Source: Verrucomicrobium sp. GAS474 (lineage in GTDB: Bacteria; Verrucomicrobiota; Verrucomicrobiia; Methylacidiphilales; GAS474). Taken from it: a stretch of 64,000 bases of DNA. Made by a program: the position numbers and the translations under genes. The stretch lies in NCBI RefSeq assembly GCF_900105685.1, contig NZ_LT629781.1:2976001-3040000 (forward strand), written 5' to 3'. The notes beneath the pieces were generated by a model. That model did no database searches, was not told where the DNA came from, and worked only from the letters and a program-made list of their open reading frames with translations. The stretch's first letter is position 1, and each line of letters begins with the position of its first letter. Positions 44,294-53,674 of this stretch are shown one piece after another.

Positions 44294-46153
44294 TCAAGCC
44301 GACAATTCCTCGAGCGCCTCCAGCTGCCGGTTCGTGTGGCGGACCTTGGCGGCGAGCTGAAGGGAGAGGTTGTGGAGGAGCTTGATGCGGATCGAGGGGG
44401 AGGTCCGGGTGAGCTCGTCGAGCTTCCGCAGCGAGAGGATGTCGAAGACACATTCGGTGTCGGCGACGACCGTGGCCGAACGGACGGCGCTCCCCGTCAT
44501 CGCCATTTCGCCGAAGGCCGAGCCCGGGCTGACCGTCGCGATCCGGCGGGGCGTCGCGTCGGGCGTTCCCGAGAGGGGGAGGAGAATGCTGAGGCTTCCC
44601 CGGGAGAGGAAATAGATCTCCCGCGAAAGATCGCCCGCCCGGATCAGGACCTCGCCCGCCGAAGCCGTCCGCTGTTCGAGGAGGCTCTCCATCGTCCCCA
44701 GCTCCTCCTCGGTCAGGCCGAGGAAGAGGGAATAGTACCGGCGCGGGGCCGAGGGGTCCGAGGCGCGGGAGGCCTCCTTCTGGCGGAAGTCCCGCAGGAG
44801 ATGATTCTCGCACCACTCCAGCGCGGCATCGGTATCGGCGACGATGTCGAAGCATTCCCCCGGGGAGCCGTCGGGATGATCGACGAACGACTCGATCAGC
44901 AACGGCACCGACTTCGCATGGGAGAGGACGACGCCGACGCCCGCCGCGAGGGAGGCCTTGATCGTCTCCCGCAGGATGCCGCAGGCGCTCCGGTTGACCC
45001 CCGTCACCCGGCGGCAGTCGAGGATGAAGAAGCGCTTCTCCCCCTTGTCGAGATGGGTGTGCAGCGTCCGCGCGACGACCTCGGCCGAGGTGAAGGTGAG
45101 GTTGCCCTGGAGCTGGAAGAGCTTGATCCGGCCCCCTTCCTTGTCGAGGAGGCGGACCTCCTGCGCCAGGCCGATCCGGGTCGAGTGGAAGTCGGCCCCG
45201 CTGAGGATCGAGCGGACGACCGAGGCGTCGTTGATCGGCGGGGAAAAGAGGTGGAGCTGCAGCTCCCGGGAAAGCTCCTCGCAGAGGCGGACGCCCCGGA
45301 CGCTGTTCCCGTGGGGATCGAGGCGGGGGGAAAAGACGCCGACGCCGAGCTGCCCCGGCAGTACCGCGATGATGCCGCCGCCGACGCCGCTCTTCGCCGG
45401 GAGGCCGACGCGGTAGATCCACTCGCCCGCCGAGTTGTACATCCCGCACGAGGCCATCACGCTGAGGACGTTCGGCACGTATTCCGCCGCCAAGGCCCGC
45501 TCCCCGGTCAGCGGATTGACGCCGTTGTTCGCGAGCGTCGCCGCCATCACGCCGAGGTCGCGGCAGGTCACCGAGGTGGAGCAGATCTGGAAATAGAGTT
45601 CGAGGACCGATTCGAGGTCATCGCCGAGGCGGTCGAAGCCGCGCAACATGTGGGCGATGGCCCGGTTGCGATGGCCGGTCATGCTCTCGGAACGATAGAC
45701 CGCCTCGTTGTAGAGGAGGGGCCGTCCGGCATAATGGGAGAAGGTGGCGAGAAGGCGTTCGAGTTTCGCCTCGCCGGGAATGAGCCCGCACGTGGCGATC
45801 GCCCCGGCGTTGATCATCGGATTGCGCGGGCGGCCCGTCGTCGGCTCGAGGCTGATCGAGTTGAAGGCATCGCCCGTCGCCTCGACGCCGACCTTCGCGA
45901 GGACCCCCTCGATGCCGCATTCCTCCAGCGCCTTCCCGTAGAGGAACGGTTTCACGATCGATTGGATCGTGAACGCCTGCCCCGTGTCCCCGACCTCGTA
46001 GACCGCGCCCGTCGCCGTCACCAGGCAGATACCGAACCACTCCGGATTGGCCTTGCCCAACTCGGGAATATAGGTGGCGACTTCCCCCTCGAACAGCGGC
46101 GCATATTTGGCGTGGAGCGAGCGCAGATAGCCGAGGATCGAATCAGGGGCCAT
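44294..46153 (-). CDS. glsA: Glutaminase fused to STAS and cyclic-nucleotide-binding domains
   Basis: The 619-residue protein is about twice normal glutaminase. Residues 1-305 are a GlsA-type serine-dependent glutaminase: SIVK (Ser65, Lys68, the S-x2-K dyad), GRPRNPMINAGAIA, CGMYNSAGEWIYRVGLPAKS and SGVGGGIIAVLPGQLGVGVF. Residues about 335-450 look like a STAS domain (LFQLQGNLTFTS, FFILDCRRVTGVNRSACGIL). Residues about 475-600 form a cNMP-binding domain with phosphate cassette FGEMAMTGSAVRSATV containing the key Glu and Arg. It hydrolyses glutamine to glutamate and ammonia, with likely control by a cyclic nucleotide. The start at 46153 is favoured over an upstream in-frame ATG that adds unrelated residues. 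Confidence 0.9.
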   Translation of the reverse strand: MAPDSILGYLRSLHAKYAPLFEGEVATYIPELGKANPEWFGICLVTATGAVYEVGDTGQAFTIQSIVKPFLYGKALEECGIEGVLAKVGVEATGDAFNSISLEPTTGRPRNPMINAGAIATCGLIPGEAKLERLLATFSHYAGRPLLYNEAVYRSESMTGHRNRAIAHMLRGFDRLGDDLESVLELYFQICSTSVTCRDLGVMAATLANNGVNPLTGERALAAEYVPNVLSVMASCGMYNSAGEWIYRVGLPAKSGVGGGIIAVLPGQLGVGVFSPRLDPHGNSVRGVRLCEELSRELQLHLFSPPINDASVVRSILSGADFHSTRIGLAQEVRLLDKEGGRIKLFQLQGNLTFTSAEVVARTLHTHLDKGEKRFFILDCRRVTGVNRSACGILRETIKASLAAGVGVVLSHAKSVPLLIESFVDHPDGSPGECFDIVADTDAALEWCENHLLRDFRQKEASRASDPSAPRRYYSLFLGLTEEELGTMESLLEQRTASAGEVLIRAGDLSREIYFLSRGSLSILLPLSGTPDATPRRIATVSPGSAFGEMAMTGSAVRSATVVADTECVFDILSLRKLDELTRTSPSIRIKLLHNLSLQLAAKVRHTNRQLEALEELSA

Positions 46154-46504
46154 AGATAGGGAAAAGACTTGAGGAAAAACGGAAGAAAAACAATGCCTTT
46201 CATGCAACTGATATTTCCTCACGTTCGACATTGTAGCCCAATAAAGAATCCCTCTCCCAGTAGGAGCCTGAGCGTCTTGGTCCCGTCTCGCCCCGCAACC
46301 CATACCCTCGGGCGCACCGGAACCATCCGATCTTAATCCAGTGAGGAGACGAGGCGCCGTCCAAGCGCGTCCGCCTAGTTCAGGCCCTCAGAAGGGGAGG
46401 TGCGAGGAGGGGCAAAGCCCCTCTTGGGCTATAAAGCGGATCGCATCCAGCTGTACAGGGTCGACCCCGCCAGCCCCGAAGGGCCCCCCCGCAGGACAAC
46501 GCCC
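46154..46504. other. 351-base intergenic region between asd and glsA
   Basis: No gene is supported here; short frames are shadows. A GC-rich hairpin GAGGGGC-AAA-GCCCCTC lies at 46407-46423, 82 bases beyond the asd stop, without a U-tract. It may be a Rho-independent-like or stabilising structure at the end of the asd transcript. The end nearer glsA (46154-46250) is AT-richer and presumably holds the glsA promoter. Confidence 0.6.
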
Positions 46505-47512
46505 CTACCCGATCAAACACTCCGCAATCTGCACCGCATTCCACGCCGCGCCCTTCAGCAGCTGGTCGCCGCTCACGAAGAGGGCGAGGCCGTGGCCGCC
46601 GGGGTTCGACTGGTCTTCGCGGATGCGGCCGACAAGGATGTCGAGCTTGCCGCTCGCCTCGAGGGGCATCGGGAAGTAATTCGCCTCGCGGTCGTCGACG
46701 ACGGTGACGCCGGGAGCCTGGGAAAGGATCTCCCGCGCCTCCTCGGGCGAGAGCGGCTTCTCCGTCTCGATCACGACGGCTTCCGAGTGGGCCCGGAGGA
46801 CGGGGACGCGGACGCAGGTGATGACGAGGGGAAGCGCAGGGAGATGAAACATCTTCCGCAGCTCCTCGCGGACCTTGGTCTCCTCCTCGTTCGAGCCGTC
46901 GGCGCCGATGGCCGTGTTGTGCGAGAAAACGTTGAAGGCGATCTGGTGGGGGAAGACGCTCTTCGTGATCGGTTCCCTGGCCACGTACTGCTTCACCTGG
47001 GCTTCGAGCTCGGCCATCGCCTGCGCCCCGGCTCCGCTCGCCGACTGGTAGGTGGAGACGATGATCCGCTTGATCCCGGCCTTCCGGTGAAGGGGCCAGA
47101 GCGCCGTGCCGAGGATGGCGGCCGTGCAGTTCGGGTTGGCGATGATGCCCTGGTGGACCTTGAGGTCGCCGGGATTGATCTCCGGGACGACGAGGGGGAC
47201 GTCGGCGGCCATGCGGTAGGCCGACGAGTTGTCGATCACGATGGCCCCGGCCTTCACCGCGGCGGGGGCGAATTCCTTCGACCGGGAGGCCCCGGCGCTG
47301 AAGATGACGTAATCGAGCCCGGCGAAGGCTTCCTGGGAAAGGGCCAGCAGCGGCACTTCCTTCCCCTGGAACGTCATCGTCTTGCCGACCGAACGCGCCG
47401 AGGCGAAGAGGCGGAGTTCCCCGACGGGAAACTTCCGGCTCTCCAACAGCTTGACCACTTCATGACCGACGGCACCCGTGGCACCGACCACACCGACCTT
47501 GTATTGCTTCAT
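46505..47512 (-). CDS. asd: Aspartate-semialdehyde dehydrogenase
   Basis: The 335-residue protein makes aspartate semialdehyde from aspartyl phosphate, supplying lysine, threonine and methionine pathways. The NADP motif is VGVVGATGAVGHEVV (6-20), FSAGASRSKEFAP, the active-site Cys129 in ANPNCTAAILGTAL, TYQSASGAGAQAM (substrate loop) and CVRVPVLRAHSEAV. The length is typical (about 335-345). Its products feed the hom-thrC operon elsewhere in the window. It is followed by a 351-base spacer and preceded by mutT 25 bases away on the same strand. Confidence 0.96.
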   Translation of the reverse strand: MKQYKVGVVGATGAVGHEVVKLLESRKFPVGELRLFASARSVGKTMTFQGKEVPLLALSQEAFAGLDYVIFSAGASRSKEFAPAAVKAGAIVIDNSSAYRMAADVPLVVPEINPGDLKVHQGIIANPNCTAAILGTALWPLHRKAGIKRIIVSTYQSASGAGAQAMAELEAQVKQYVAREPITKSVFPHQIAFNVFSHNTAIGADGSNEEETKVREELRKMFHLPALPLVITCVRVPVLRAHSEAVVIETEKPLSPEEAREILSQAPGVTVVDDREANYFPMPLEASGKLDILVGRIREDQSNPGGHGLALFVSGDQLLKGAAWNAVQIAECLIG

Positions 47513-47537
47513 CTCAATCTCTCTTCTCTATCTTACT

Positions 47538-48101
47538 TCAAATGGGACCAGTCTGCTGCGACTTCGGAGGCGCCGACTGGAGTTTCTTTATTAGCGGCTC
47601 GTCGGCGGGAGGAAAGCGAAAGTTCCCCAGTTCGGAGGGGAGGACCCATTTCCAGGCCGCGACGTCGATGGCCTGGACCTCGCCCCGGACGATCCGGGCC
47701 TCGAGGAAACAGAGCTTCACTTCGCCGCCGGGATACTTGTGCCGGATCGTCGCAAAGAGGCCGCCGACGACGACCTCGACGCCGATCTCCTCCATCAGTT
47801 CCCGCTTCAGCGCGGCGGGATAGCCCTCGCCCTGCTCCAGCTTCCCGCCGGGGAACTCCCAGAAGCCGCCGAGGCTGTCCTCGGCCTTGCGCTGGGTGAT
47901 GAGGATCCGGTCCCGGTCCCGGATGATGCCGGCGGCGACCCGCAGCGGCCCGCGATGGCGGCGTCCGCCCTTTCCCTTGCCGCCGGGATGAGGCCCGCGC
48001 CGACGCTCCGGGGGCTTCCCCTCCCCGGCAGCAGAAGGGGGAACCCCCCGACGCCGCCGTCCCGAGGGAGCGGCGGACGATGGAGGATTCCCCCTGTTCA
48101 T
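47538..48101 (-). CDS. mutT: MutT-type Nudix hydrolase with basic N-terminal extension
   Basis: The 187-residue protein contains a Nudix domain at about 52-180: the Nudix box GGKLEQGEGYPAALKRELME followed by EIGVEV has Gly, Glu, Arg-Glu and the Glu-Glu metal ligands. RVAAGIIRDRDRILITQRK and WEFPGG match MutT, which removes 8-oxo-dGTP. Residues 1-50 form an Arg/Gly/Pro-rich low-complexity extension (RGPHPGGKGKGGRRHRG) not usual in MutT; it might aid nucleic acid contact or be wrongly included. The start at ATG 48101 follows the transaldolase stop by 23 bases. Confidence 0.88.
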   Translation of the reverse strand: MNRGNPPSSAAPSGRRRRGVPPSAAGEGKPPERRRGPHPGGKGKGGRRHRGPLRVAAGIIRDRDRILITQRKAEDSLGGFWEFPGGKLEQGEGYPAALKRELMEEIGVEVVVGGLFATIRHKYPGGEVKLCFLEARIVRGEVQAIDVAAWKWVLPSELGNFRFPPADEPLIKKLQSAPPKSQQTGPI

Positions 48102-48124
48102 TTCGAGGCGGAGAAGCCGAACCC

Positions 48125-48772
48125 TTAGAGGTTCGCGACCTTCTTCCAATCTTCGAGGAACTGCTTCAGGCCGCTGTCGGTGAGCGGGTGCTTGATCACC
48201 TGCTTGATGACGGAGAAGGGCGCCGTGATGACATCGCTGCCGATCTTGGCCGCTTCCATGAAGTGATACGGCCCGCGGGCCGAGGCCGTCAGGATCTCGG
48301 TGTCGAAGCCGTAGTTGTCATAGATGAGGCGGATGTCGCGGATCAGCTGGAGGCCGTCCTGGCTGATGTCGTCGAGGCGGCCGACGAAGGGGCTGATGTA
48401 GCTCGCCCCGGCCTTGGCGGCGAGGAGGGCCTGGTTCGCGTTGAAGCAGAGGGTGACGTTCGTCTTGATGCCCTCGGCGGTGAAGCGTTTCACGGCCTTG
48501 AGGCCCTCGGGGATGAGGGGGACCTTGACGACGATGTTCTTGTGCCAGGAGGCGAGTTCCTTGCCTTCCTTGTACATCTCGTCGGCGGTGAGGCTGACGA
48601 CTTCGGCGCTGATCGGGCCGTCGACGATCTGGGTGATCTCGGTGATGAGCTGTTTGAAGTTCTTCCCGGCCTTCGCGGCGAGGGACGGATTGGTGGTCAC
48701 ACCATCAATGAGGCCCCAGTCATTGGCCTCCTTGATTTCGGTGGTGTCGCCGGTATCGATGAAAATCTTCAT
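48125..48772 (-). CDS. tal: Transaldolase, short (TalC/fructose-6-phosphate aldolase-like) type
   Basis: The 215-residue TIM-barrel protein has [16 protein letters not shown] at the N-terminus, [17 protein letters not shown], the Schiff-base Lys83 in [35 protein letters not shown] and [14 protein letters not shown]. This compact form either transfers dihydroxyacetone units (transaldolase) or acts as fructose 6-phosphate aldolase; sequence does not separate these safely. GACACCC with AAGGA is a fair Shine-Dalgarno upstream. mutT follows 23 bases later on the same strand. Confidence 0.94.
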   Translation of the reverse strand: MKIFIDTGDTTEIKEANDWGLIDGVTTNPSLAAKAGKNFKQLITEITQIVDGPISAEVVSLTADEMYKEGKELASWHKNIVVKVPLIPEGLKAVKRFTAEGIKTNVTLCFNANQALLAAKAGASYISPFVGRLDDISQDGLQLIRDIRLIYDNYGFDTEILTASARGPYHFMEAAKIGSDVITAPFSVIKQVIKHPLTDSGLKQFLEDWKKVANL

Positions 48773-48852
48773 AGGGTGTCCTTCTTAATCCCGACGACGG
48801 CGATTGACAAACCTCAATTACGGAATAATTACGCATTACCGTCATAACGATC

Positions 48853-50454
48853 ATGAGCGCTCCCCTCCCCTCCTCTCCCTTTCTCTGGGGAGTCGCCACT
48901 TCCTCCGACCAGCACGAGGGGGGCATCAACGGGGAAAGCGAGCCCCAGAACAACTGGGCCTGGGCCGAGCGGGACGGGAAAGTCGAGACCATCGGCCCCG
49001 CCGCCCGCTTCTGGGAAAAAGCCGAGGGAGATTTCGCCCTCTGCAAGGATCTGGGGCTGAACGCCTTCCGACTCAGCCTTTCGTGGCCCCGCATCCAGCC
49101 CCTGAAGGAGCTTCCCGAGACGCCCGTCCCCTTCCGCAAGCTCGGGAAGGTCACCCCCCCGCCGTTCGACACCGCCGCCCTCGACCGCTACGCCGAGATC
49201 CTCGCCTCGGCCCGGAAGAACGGCCTGGAGCCCGTCGTCACCCTCCACCACTTCACCCATCCGGCCTGGCTCGGCGAAGACGCCTGGCTCAACCGCCGCA
49301 CCGTCGACTTCTACCTCGCCTACGTCGAGACCGTCGTCCGGCACCTCCTCCCCGTCCTGATCGATCGGCACCAGGTCGCCCCGCCCCGCTACCTCATCAC
49401 GATCAACGAGCCGAACATGCTCTCGGTCTGCCACTACCTCTTCGGCCTCTTCCCCAGCGGCCCGAGCTGGGGCCTCCATCCCGCCTACAGCGCCCTGGCC
49501 CACATGCTGGAGGCCCACATCAAGGCCCGACGGCTGATCAAGCGGCTCTATGCCGAGCTCGCCCCCCGGGCCGCCGCCCCGCTCGTCACCTTCAACAACT
49601 ACTGCACCGATCTCTTCTGGACCGACCAGGCGTGGGTCCACCTCATGTTCGCCCCCTCCCGCGGGGTCCCGAAGAACGAGATCTTCCCCCACCTCTGGAA
49701 GGAAGCCCGGGCCTTCGACCGCTCCTTCTCCGAAGCCCGCCTTCCGATCCAGCCCCCGCTGCGGAACTTCATCGGCCAGGGTCTCAAGAAATTCCACCAC
49801 TTCCTCGCCTGGGCCGGCTCGATCCACAGCGTCTGGGAACCCCTCATCGAGACCCTCTACGACGATGCCGCCGCCTTCCCCGGCGACCCGCCGATCGATT
49901 ACCTCGCCATCGACTACTACGATCCCTTCATCGCCCACTTCCTCCGCACCCCCCATTGGGCCGACGACGTCTCCCTCCAGCACCGCCGCCCCCACGAGCA
50001 CCTCCTCAACAGCATCACCAGCAAGTGGTGGGACTGGCACCTCCTCCCCGAGGGCCTCGCCTTCTACGTGAAGACCCTCCGCCCCTTCAACCTCCCCATC
50101 ATGATCGCCGAGAACGGGATGGCGACCCGCCAGGCCCCGCCTATCGAAGGCCATCCCCAGCCGAAGGTCGGCCGCCGGGACAACCTCCTGCGGAGCGACT
50201 ACATCCGCCGCCACGTCGGCATGGTGAACCAGCTGCGCCGGGAGGGGCATCCCCTGATCGGCTACCTCCACTGGTCCCTCGTCGACAACTACGAGTGGGG
50301 GACCTACGCCCCCCGTTTCGGCCTCTTCAACGCGGAGCGGACCCCCGCCGGGGTCGAATACGACGACAACGCGGCCAGCACCTACGCGGAGATGATCGCC
50401 ATCAGCCGCCTCCCCTCGAACCTCGCCAAGATCCCGCCCACCTCCCTTTCATGA
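48853..50454 (+). CDS. Glycoside hydrolase family 1 (beta-glycosidase)
   Basis: The 533-residue protein has the GH1 barrel: FLWGVATSSDQHEGG at the N-terminus (sugar-binding Gln/His), RLSLSWPRIQP, VVTLHHFTHPAWL, the acid/base Glu186 in LITINEPNML, and the nucleophile Glu420 in IMIAENGMA, followed by LHWSLVDNYEWG. It likely cleaves beta-glucosides or -galactosides; no signal peptide is present, so it acts in the cytoplasm. It lies 80 bases from the divergent transaldolase gene and overlaps the MBL hydrolase start by four bases (ATGA). Confidence 0.94.
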   Translation: MSAPLPSSPFLWGVATSSDQHEGGINGESEPQNNWAWAERDGKVETIGPAARFWEKAEGDFALCKDLGLNAFRLSLSWPRIQPLKELPETPVPFRKLGKVTPPPFDTAALDRYAEILASARKNGLEPVVTLHHFTHPAWLGEDAWLNRRTVDFYLAYVETVVRHLLPVLIDRHQVAPPRYLITINEPNMLSVCHYLFGLFPSGPSWGLHPAYSALAHMLEAHIKARRLIKRLYAELAPRAAAPLVTFNNYCTDLFWTDQAWVHLMFAPSRGVPKNEIFPHLWKEARAFDRSFSEARLPIQPPLRNFIGQGLKKFHHFLAWAGSIHSVWEPLIETLYDDAAAFPGDPPIDYLAIDYYDPFIAHFLRTPHWADDVSLQHRRPHEHLLNSITSKWWDWHLLPEGLAFYVKTLRPFNLPIMIAENGMATRQAPPIEGHPQPKVGRRDNLLRSDYIRRHVGMVNQLRREGHPLIGYLHWSLVDNYEWGTYAPRFGLFNAERTPAGVEYDDNAASTYAEMIAISRLPSNLAKIPPTSLS

Positions 50455-51092
50455 GCCAGACCCCTTCGCTGATCCCCTACACCGGGGGAGCCCTCTCGAC
50501 CAACGCCTTCCTTATTCCGGGCGCGGAAAAGGGTTCCTGGATCGCCTTCGACGCCCCCGAGGGCCTCGCCGCCGAGGCGAAGCGGCAGGGATGGAAGATC
50601 GAAGCCCTCGTCCTCACCCACGGCCACTTCGACCACGTCTGGGACGCGGGCCGGATCGAGGCCGATCACGGCTGCCCCGTCTACCTCCACCCCGCCGACC
50701 GACCCCTGGTCGAGAACATCGATTACCTCACCCGCTTCGGCATCCGGGAGCGCTTTCCCCTCGTGAAGACCTTGACCGACCTGGAACTCCCCCCGCAGGG
50801 GACCGTTCCGTGGAAGGTCGGCGGACGGGATTTCACCCTCTTCCACATCCCCGGCCACTCTCCCGGCAGCATTGCGTTCTACGAACCGACCGAGGCGCGG
50901 ATCTTCGGCGGCGACATCCTCTTCGCGGGAGCGGTCGGCCGGTGGGATTTCCCGGGAGGCTCTCAAAGCGATCTGCTGAACGGCATCAAGAACCACCTCC
51001 TCCCCCTCCCCGACGCGGTCGTCGTCTATCCCGGCCACGGCCCCGAGACGACGATCGGTGACGAGCGCCGGGACAATCCATATCTGGCATAA
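50451..51092 (+). CDS. Metallo-beta-lactamase-fold hydrolase (glyoxalase II-like)
   Basis: The 213-residue protein has the H-x-H-x-D-H site (LTHGHFDHVWDAG), a later zinc His in HIPGHSPGSIAFYE, Asp in IFGGDILFAGAVGRWDFPGG and a final His in VYPGHGPETTIG. These residues match the binuclear zinc site of the glyoxalase II-like small MBL proteins, probable thioester hydrolases. The substrate is unknown. It is translationally coupled to the GH1 gene by the ATGA overlap and ends 35 bases before the convergent kinase gene. Confidence 0.93.
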   Translation: MSQTPSLIPYTGGALSTNAFLIPGAEKGSWIAFDAPEGLAAEAKRQGWKIEALVLTHGHFDHVWDAGRIEADHGCPVYLHPADRPLVENIDYLTRFGIRERFPLVKTLTDLELPPQGTVPWKVGGRDFTLFHIPGHSPGSIAFYEPTEARIFGGDILFAGAVGRWDFPGGSQSDLLNGIKNHLLPLPDAVVVYPGHGPETTIGDERRDNPYLA

Positions 51093-51127
51093 CCGCTTGC
51101 CTTAAGCGCGGGCTGGAAGGCTCGCGG

Positions 51128-53653
51128 TCATTTTGGGCGGCTCGACTCGGACCGCTCCCAGTGCAAGGGGAGGCGAATCAAGAACGTGGTCCCCTTCCCG
51201 ATTTCGCTCTCGAAGGCGATGGTGCCGCCATGCTTGTCGACGATAACGGAGTGGGCGATGGCAAGGCCCTGACCCGTTCCCTTTCCGACCTGTTTGGTCG
51301 TAAAGAAAGGGTCGAAGATTTTCCCCCGGATCGCTTCGGGGATGCCGCCCCCGGTGTCGGAGATGCGGACTTCGGCCCATTCCCTGTCGGCCGATGTTTT
51401 GGTGGAGACCGTGATCATCCCCTTGCCGCCGGAGAGTTCGTCGAGGATGTCCCCAATGGCGTGGGCCGCGTTGACGAGAAGGTTGAGGACGACTTGGTTG
51501 ATTTCCCCGATACGGCAGGGAACGGGAGGCAGATCGGGATCGAGTTCGGTCGCAAGATCGGCGACGTATTTCCATTCGTTCCGCGCGACGGTGACGGTGC
51601 TTTCGATGGCCTGGTTGAGATTGACGGGGACCCGGTCTTCGGAACCCGGATGGGAAAAGTCTTTCATGGCCCGAACGATTTTCGTCACCCGCTCCAAGCC
51701 GTCGAGTGACTGGAGGATCGCCTTGGGGACTTCCTCCTCGAGGTAGGCGATGTCGGCGGCTTCCGCCGTCTCTTCGGCATCGTGGACGAGGCGGGAAAGC
51801 TCCTCCGTGCCGCACCCTGCCTTCACGCCGGTCAAGAGGAGGTCGTAACGATGCAGGAGTCCGGCGATGTCGGAAAAGGCTCCCTGGAGGAAGCGGTTAT
51901 TGTCGCCGACGAATTGCGTGGGCGTGTTGATTTCGTGGGCGATGCCTGCGGCAAGCTGCCCGATCGATTCCATTTTTTGCGCGTGACGGAGCTGGATCTC
52001 CATGTCGCCCTTCTCTTTTTCCGCCTGGCTGCGGGCCAGGAACTGGCCGAGGGTGTCCGCCCATCCGCAAAGGTCTTCGATCAGGCTGCTGTCGGAAAGG
52101 ATGGGATCGCGGAAACGGACCTCGACGACACCGGCAACGGCTTCGTCGAAAAAGATGGGAAGGGCCAAGGCGGTGCGCAAGGGCGGGGAAAAGGCGAGGC
52201 GCGGATCGGAAAGATCCTTGTCGGCATCTCCGATCCAGAGGGGCTGACCTTCTTTCCAGACGCGCCCGGGAAGGCCCTGCCCCTTTTCGAGGCCCTTTTC
52301 CGCCCCGGCCTGGATCAACCCGCCGAGGTCGAGCGTCTTGCGTTGCGCCGCGCCAACCTGCTTGAGCCTGTTCTCCGCCAGGTCAACGACCCAGAACGTG
52401 GCCAAGTCCCACTCGGTGGCGTCGGCGAGGGCCTGGGCGATGGCCGGCGCGGCTTCCTCCAGGTGACTGGAACTGGCGAGGGTGTCCATCATCTGGTTGC
52501 GGGCCAAAAGGCGGTGTTCCAGGAGTTTTTGCTCGGAGATATCCTCGACGGTACCGACATAGCCGGTGAATTGATCTCCCGCACCCAAAGGAGCCAGCCG
52601 CATGCGCAGCCAGAGAATGCGCTTGCGGCGGCGGAGGCGGTGGATGCTCTTGAGGGGCTGGCCGTTTTCATGGCCGCTTTTAAAGAGGGCGAGGACCCGC
52701 GCCTTGTCTTCCTCGTGGATCGGCTCGAACAGGCCCGAGCCGAAGAGCTGGGGCGTCCCGTAGATATCCTGGAGGACCTGATTGGAGTAGAGACAGAGCC
52801 CGTCGCGCCCGGTGACGAAGATGCCGAGGGGTGAGGCGTCGTTCATCGCCTGCAGTTCCTCCTGCTTGGCCCGCAGCGATCGCTCGGCCAGGCGCCGTTC
52901 GGCGTTCTCCTGCACGAGCTGTTCCGTCCTCTTGGCCACCTCCTCCTCGATCCGGACGTATTGGTTGCCGAGTTGTTCGGCCATTTGATTGAAGGAATGG
53001 GCGAGGGCGGCGAGCTCCGCTCCTTTTTCCGCTTGGACCCGGATGCTCCAGTCCCCTTTGCGCAGGGCTTCAGCGGCCTCCTGAAGCTGTTTGATCGGGC
53101 GAAGGACCGAACTGAGGAAAAGCGACGCGAAGGGCAAAGTCAGCCCCGCGGCCAAGCAGAGCATGAGAATGGTGTTCTTGCGGAAAATATGGACCGCGGC
53201 GTCTTCCTCCTCCTCGTCTTGCAGCGCCAGAATACGGAGCCCGCTTTTCAGGACGGTTCCGTAAGTCAGCCATTCCTGCCCGTTGTGATCGACGACATGG
53301 CCGATGCCCTGGGGCGTTGTGCGTGCCAACCAGCTGAATTGGGCATCATTTTTGAGGACAGCCTCGGGAGCCGAAACGATATGCCCGTCGGGAGCGAGAA
53401 CGCAAAGGAAGCCCCTCTGGCCGAGCTGAAAGGACTCGACCTCGACGTTGGGTCCCTCGTTCCACGATTCGATCTGGGAAGCGATGCTTTTGGCCGCCGT
53501 TTCGAGGACGATGCTCACGGCCTTTTCCTGGGAGGCGTCGATGTCCCAATACAGCCACGTGCCCAGGGCGAAAAGAGGGGTCACGATGGCGACCGCGATG
53601 AGAAGCAGAATGCGAACCTTCAGTGAACCGATCTGGAGCCAACGCGAGATCAT
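51128..53653 (-). CDS. Membrane-bound sensor histidine kinase (extracytoplasmic sensor, HAMP, PAS, GAF)
   Basis: The 841-residue protein has TM helices at about 12-34 and 165-187 with an external sensor between, a HAMP domain ([20 protein letters not shown]), a PAS domain at about 285-390 ([20 protein letters not shown]), a GAF-like domain at about 400-535, and the kinase core: H-box [20 protein letters not shown] with His573, N box [12 protein letters not shown]1 DTGGGIP, F box FDPFFTTK and G2 [11 protein letters not shown]. No receiver domain is attached. It follows two REC-output genes by 21 bases, so it probably phosphorylates them. Confidence 0.93.
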   Translation of the reverse strand: MISRWLQIGSLKVRILLLIAVAIVTPLFALGTWLYWDIDASQEKAVSIVLETAAKSIASQIESWNEGPNVEVESFQLGQRGFLCVLAPDGHIVSAPEAVLKNDAQFSWLARTTPQGIGHVVDHNGQEWLTYGTVLKSGLRILALQDEEEEDAAVHIFRKNTILMLCLAAGLTLPFASLFLSSVLRPIKQLQEAAEALRKGDWSIRVQAEKGAELAALAHSFNQMAEQLGNQYVRIEEEVAKRTEQLVQENAERRLAERSLRAKQEELQAMNDASPLGIFVTGRDGLCLYSNQVLQDIYGTPQLFGSGLFEPIHEEDKARVLALFKSGHENGQPLKSIHRLRRRKRILWLRMRLAPLGAGDQFTGYVGTVEDISEQKLLEHRLLARNQMMDTLASSSHLEEAAPAIAQALADATEWDLATFWVVDLAENRLKQVGAAQRKTLDLGGLIQAGAEKGLEKGQGLPGRVWKEGQPLWIGDADKDLSDPRLAFSPPLRTALALPIFFDEAVAGVVEVRFRDPILSDSSLIEDLCGWADTLGQFLARSQAEKEKGDMEIQLRHAQKMESIGQLAAGIAHEINTPTQFVGDNNRFLQGAFSDIAGLLHRYDLLLTGVKAGCGTEELSRLVHDAEETAEAADIAYLEEEVPKAILQSLDGLERVTKIVRAMKDFSHPGSEDRVPVNLNQAIESTVTVARNEWKYVADLATELDPDLPPVPCRIGEINQVVLNLLVNAAHAIGDILDELSGGKGMITVSTKTSADREWAEVRISDTGGGIPEAIRGKIFDPFFTTKQVGKGTGQGLAIAHSVIVDKHGGTIAFESEIGKGTTFLIRLPLHWERSESSRPK

Positions 53654-53674
53654 GGGGAGGCGTGGAGTGCGGCC

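Noticed and set aside
46154-46303. Upstream in-frame extension of the glutaminase
   Set aside because: The added residues do not resemble the glutaminase N-terminus, while the family begins at 46153.
46341-46679. Plus-strand 112-codon frame between glsA and asd
   Set aside because: Most of it overlaps asd in antisense and its composition is like other shadows; no family or start signal.
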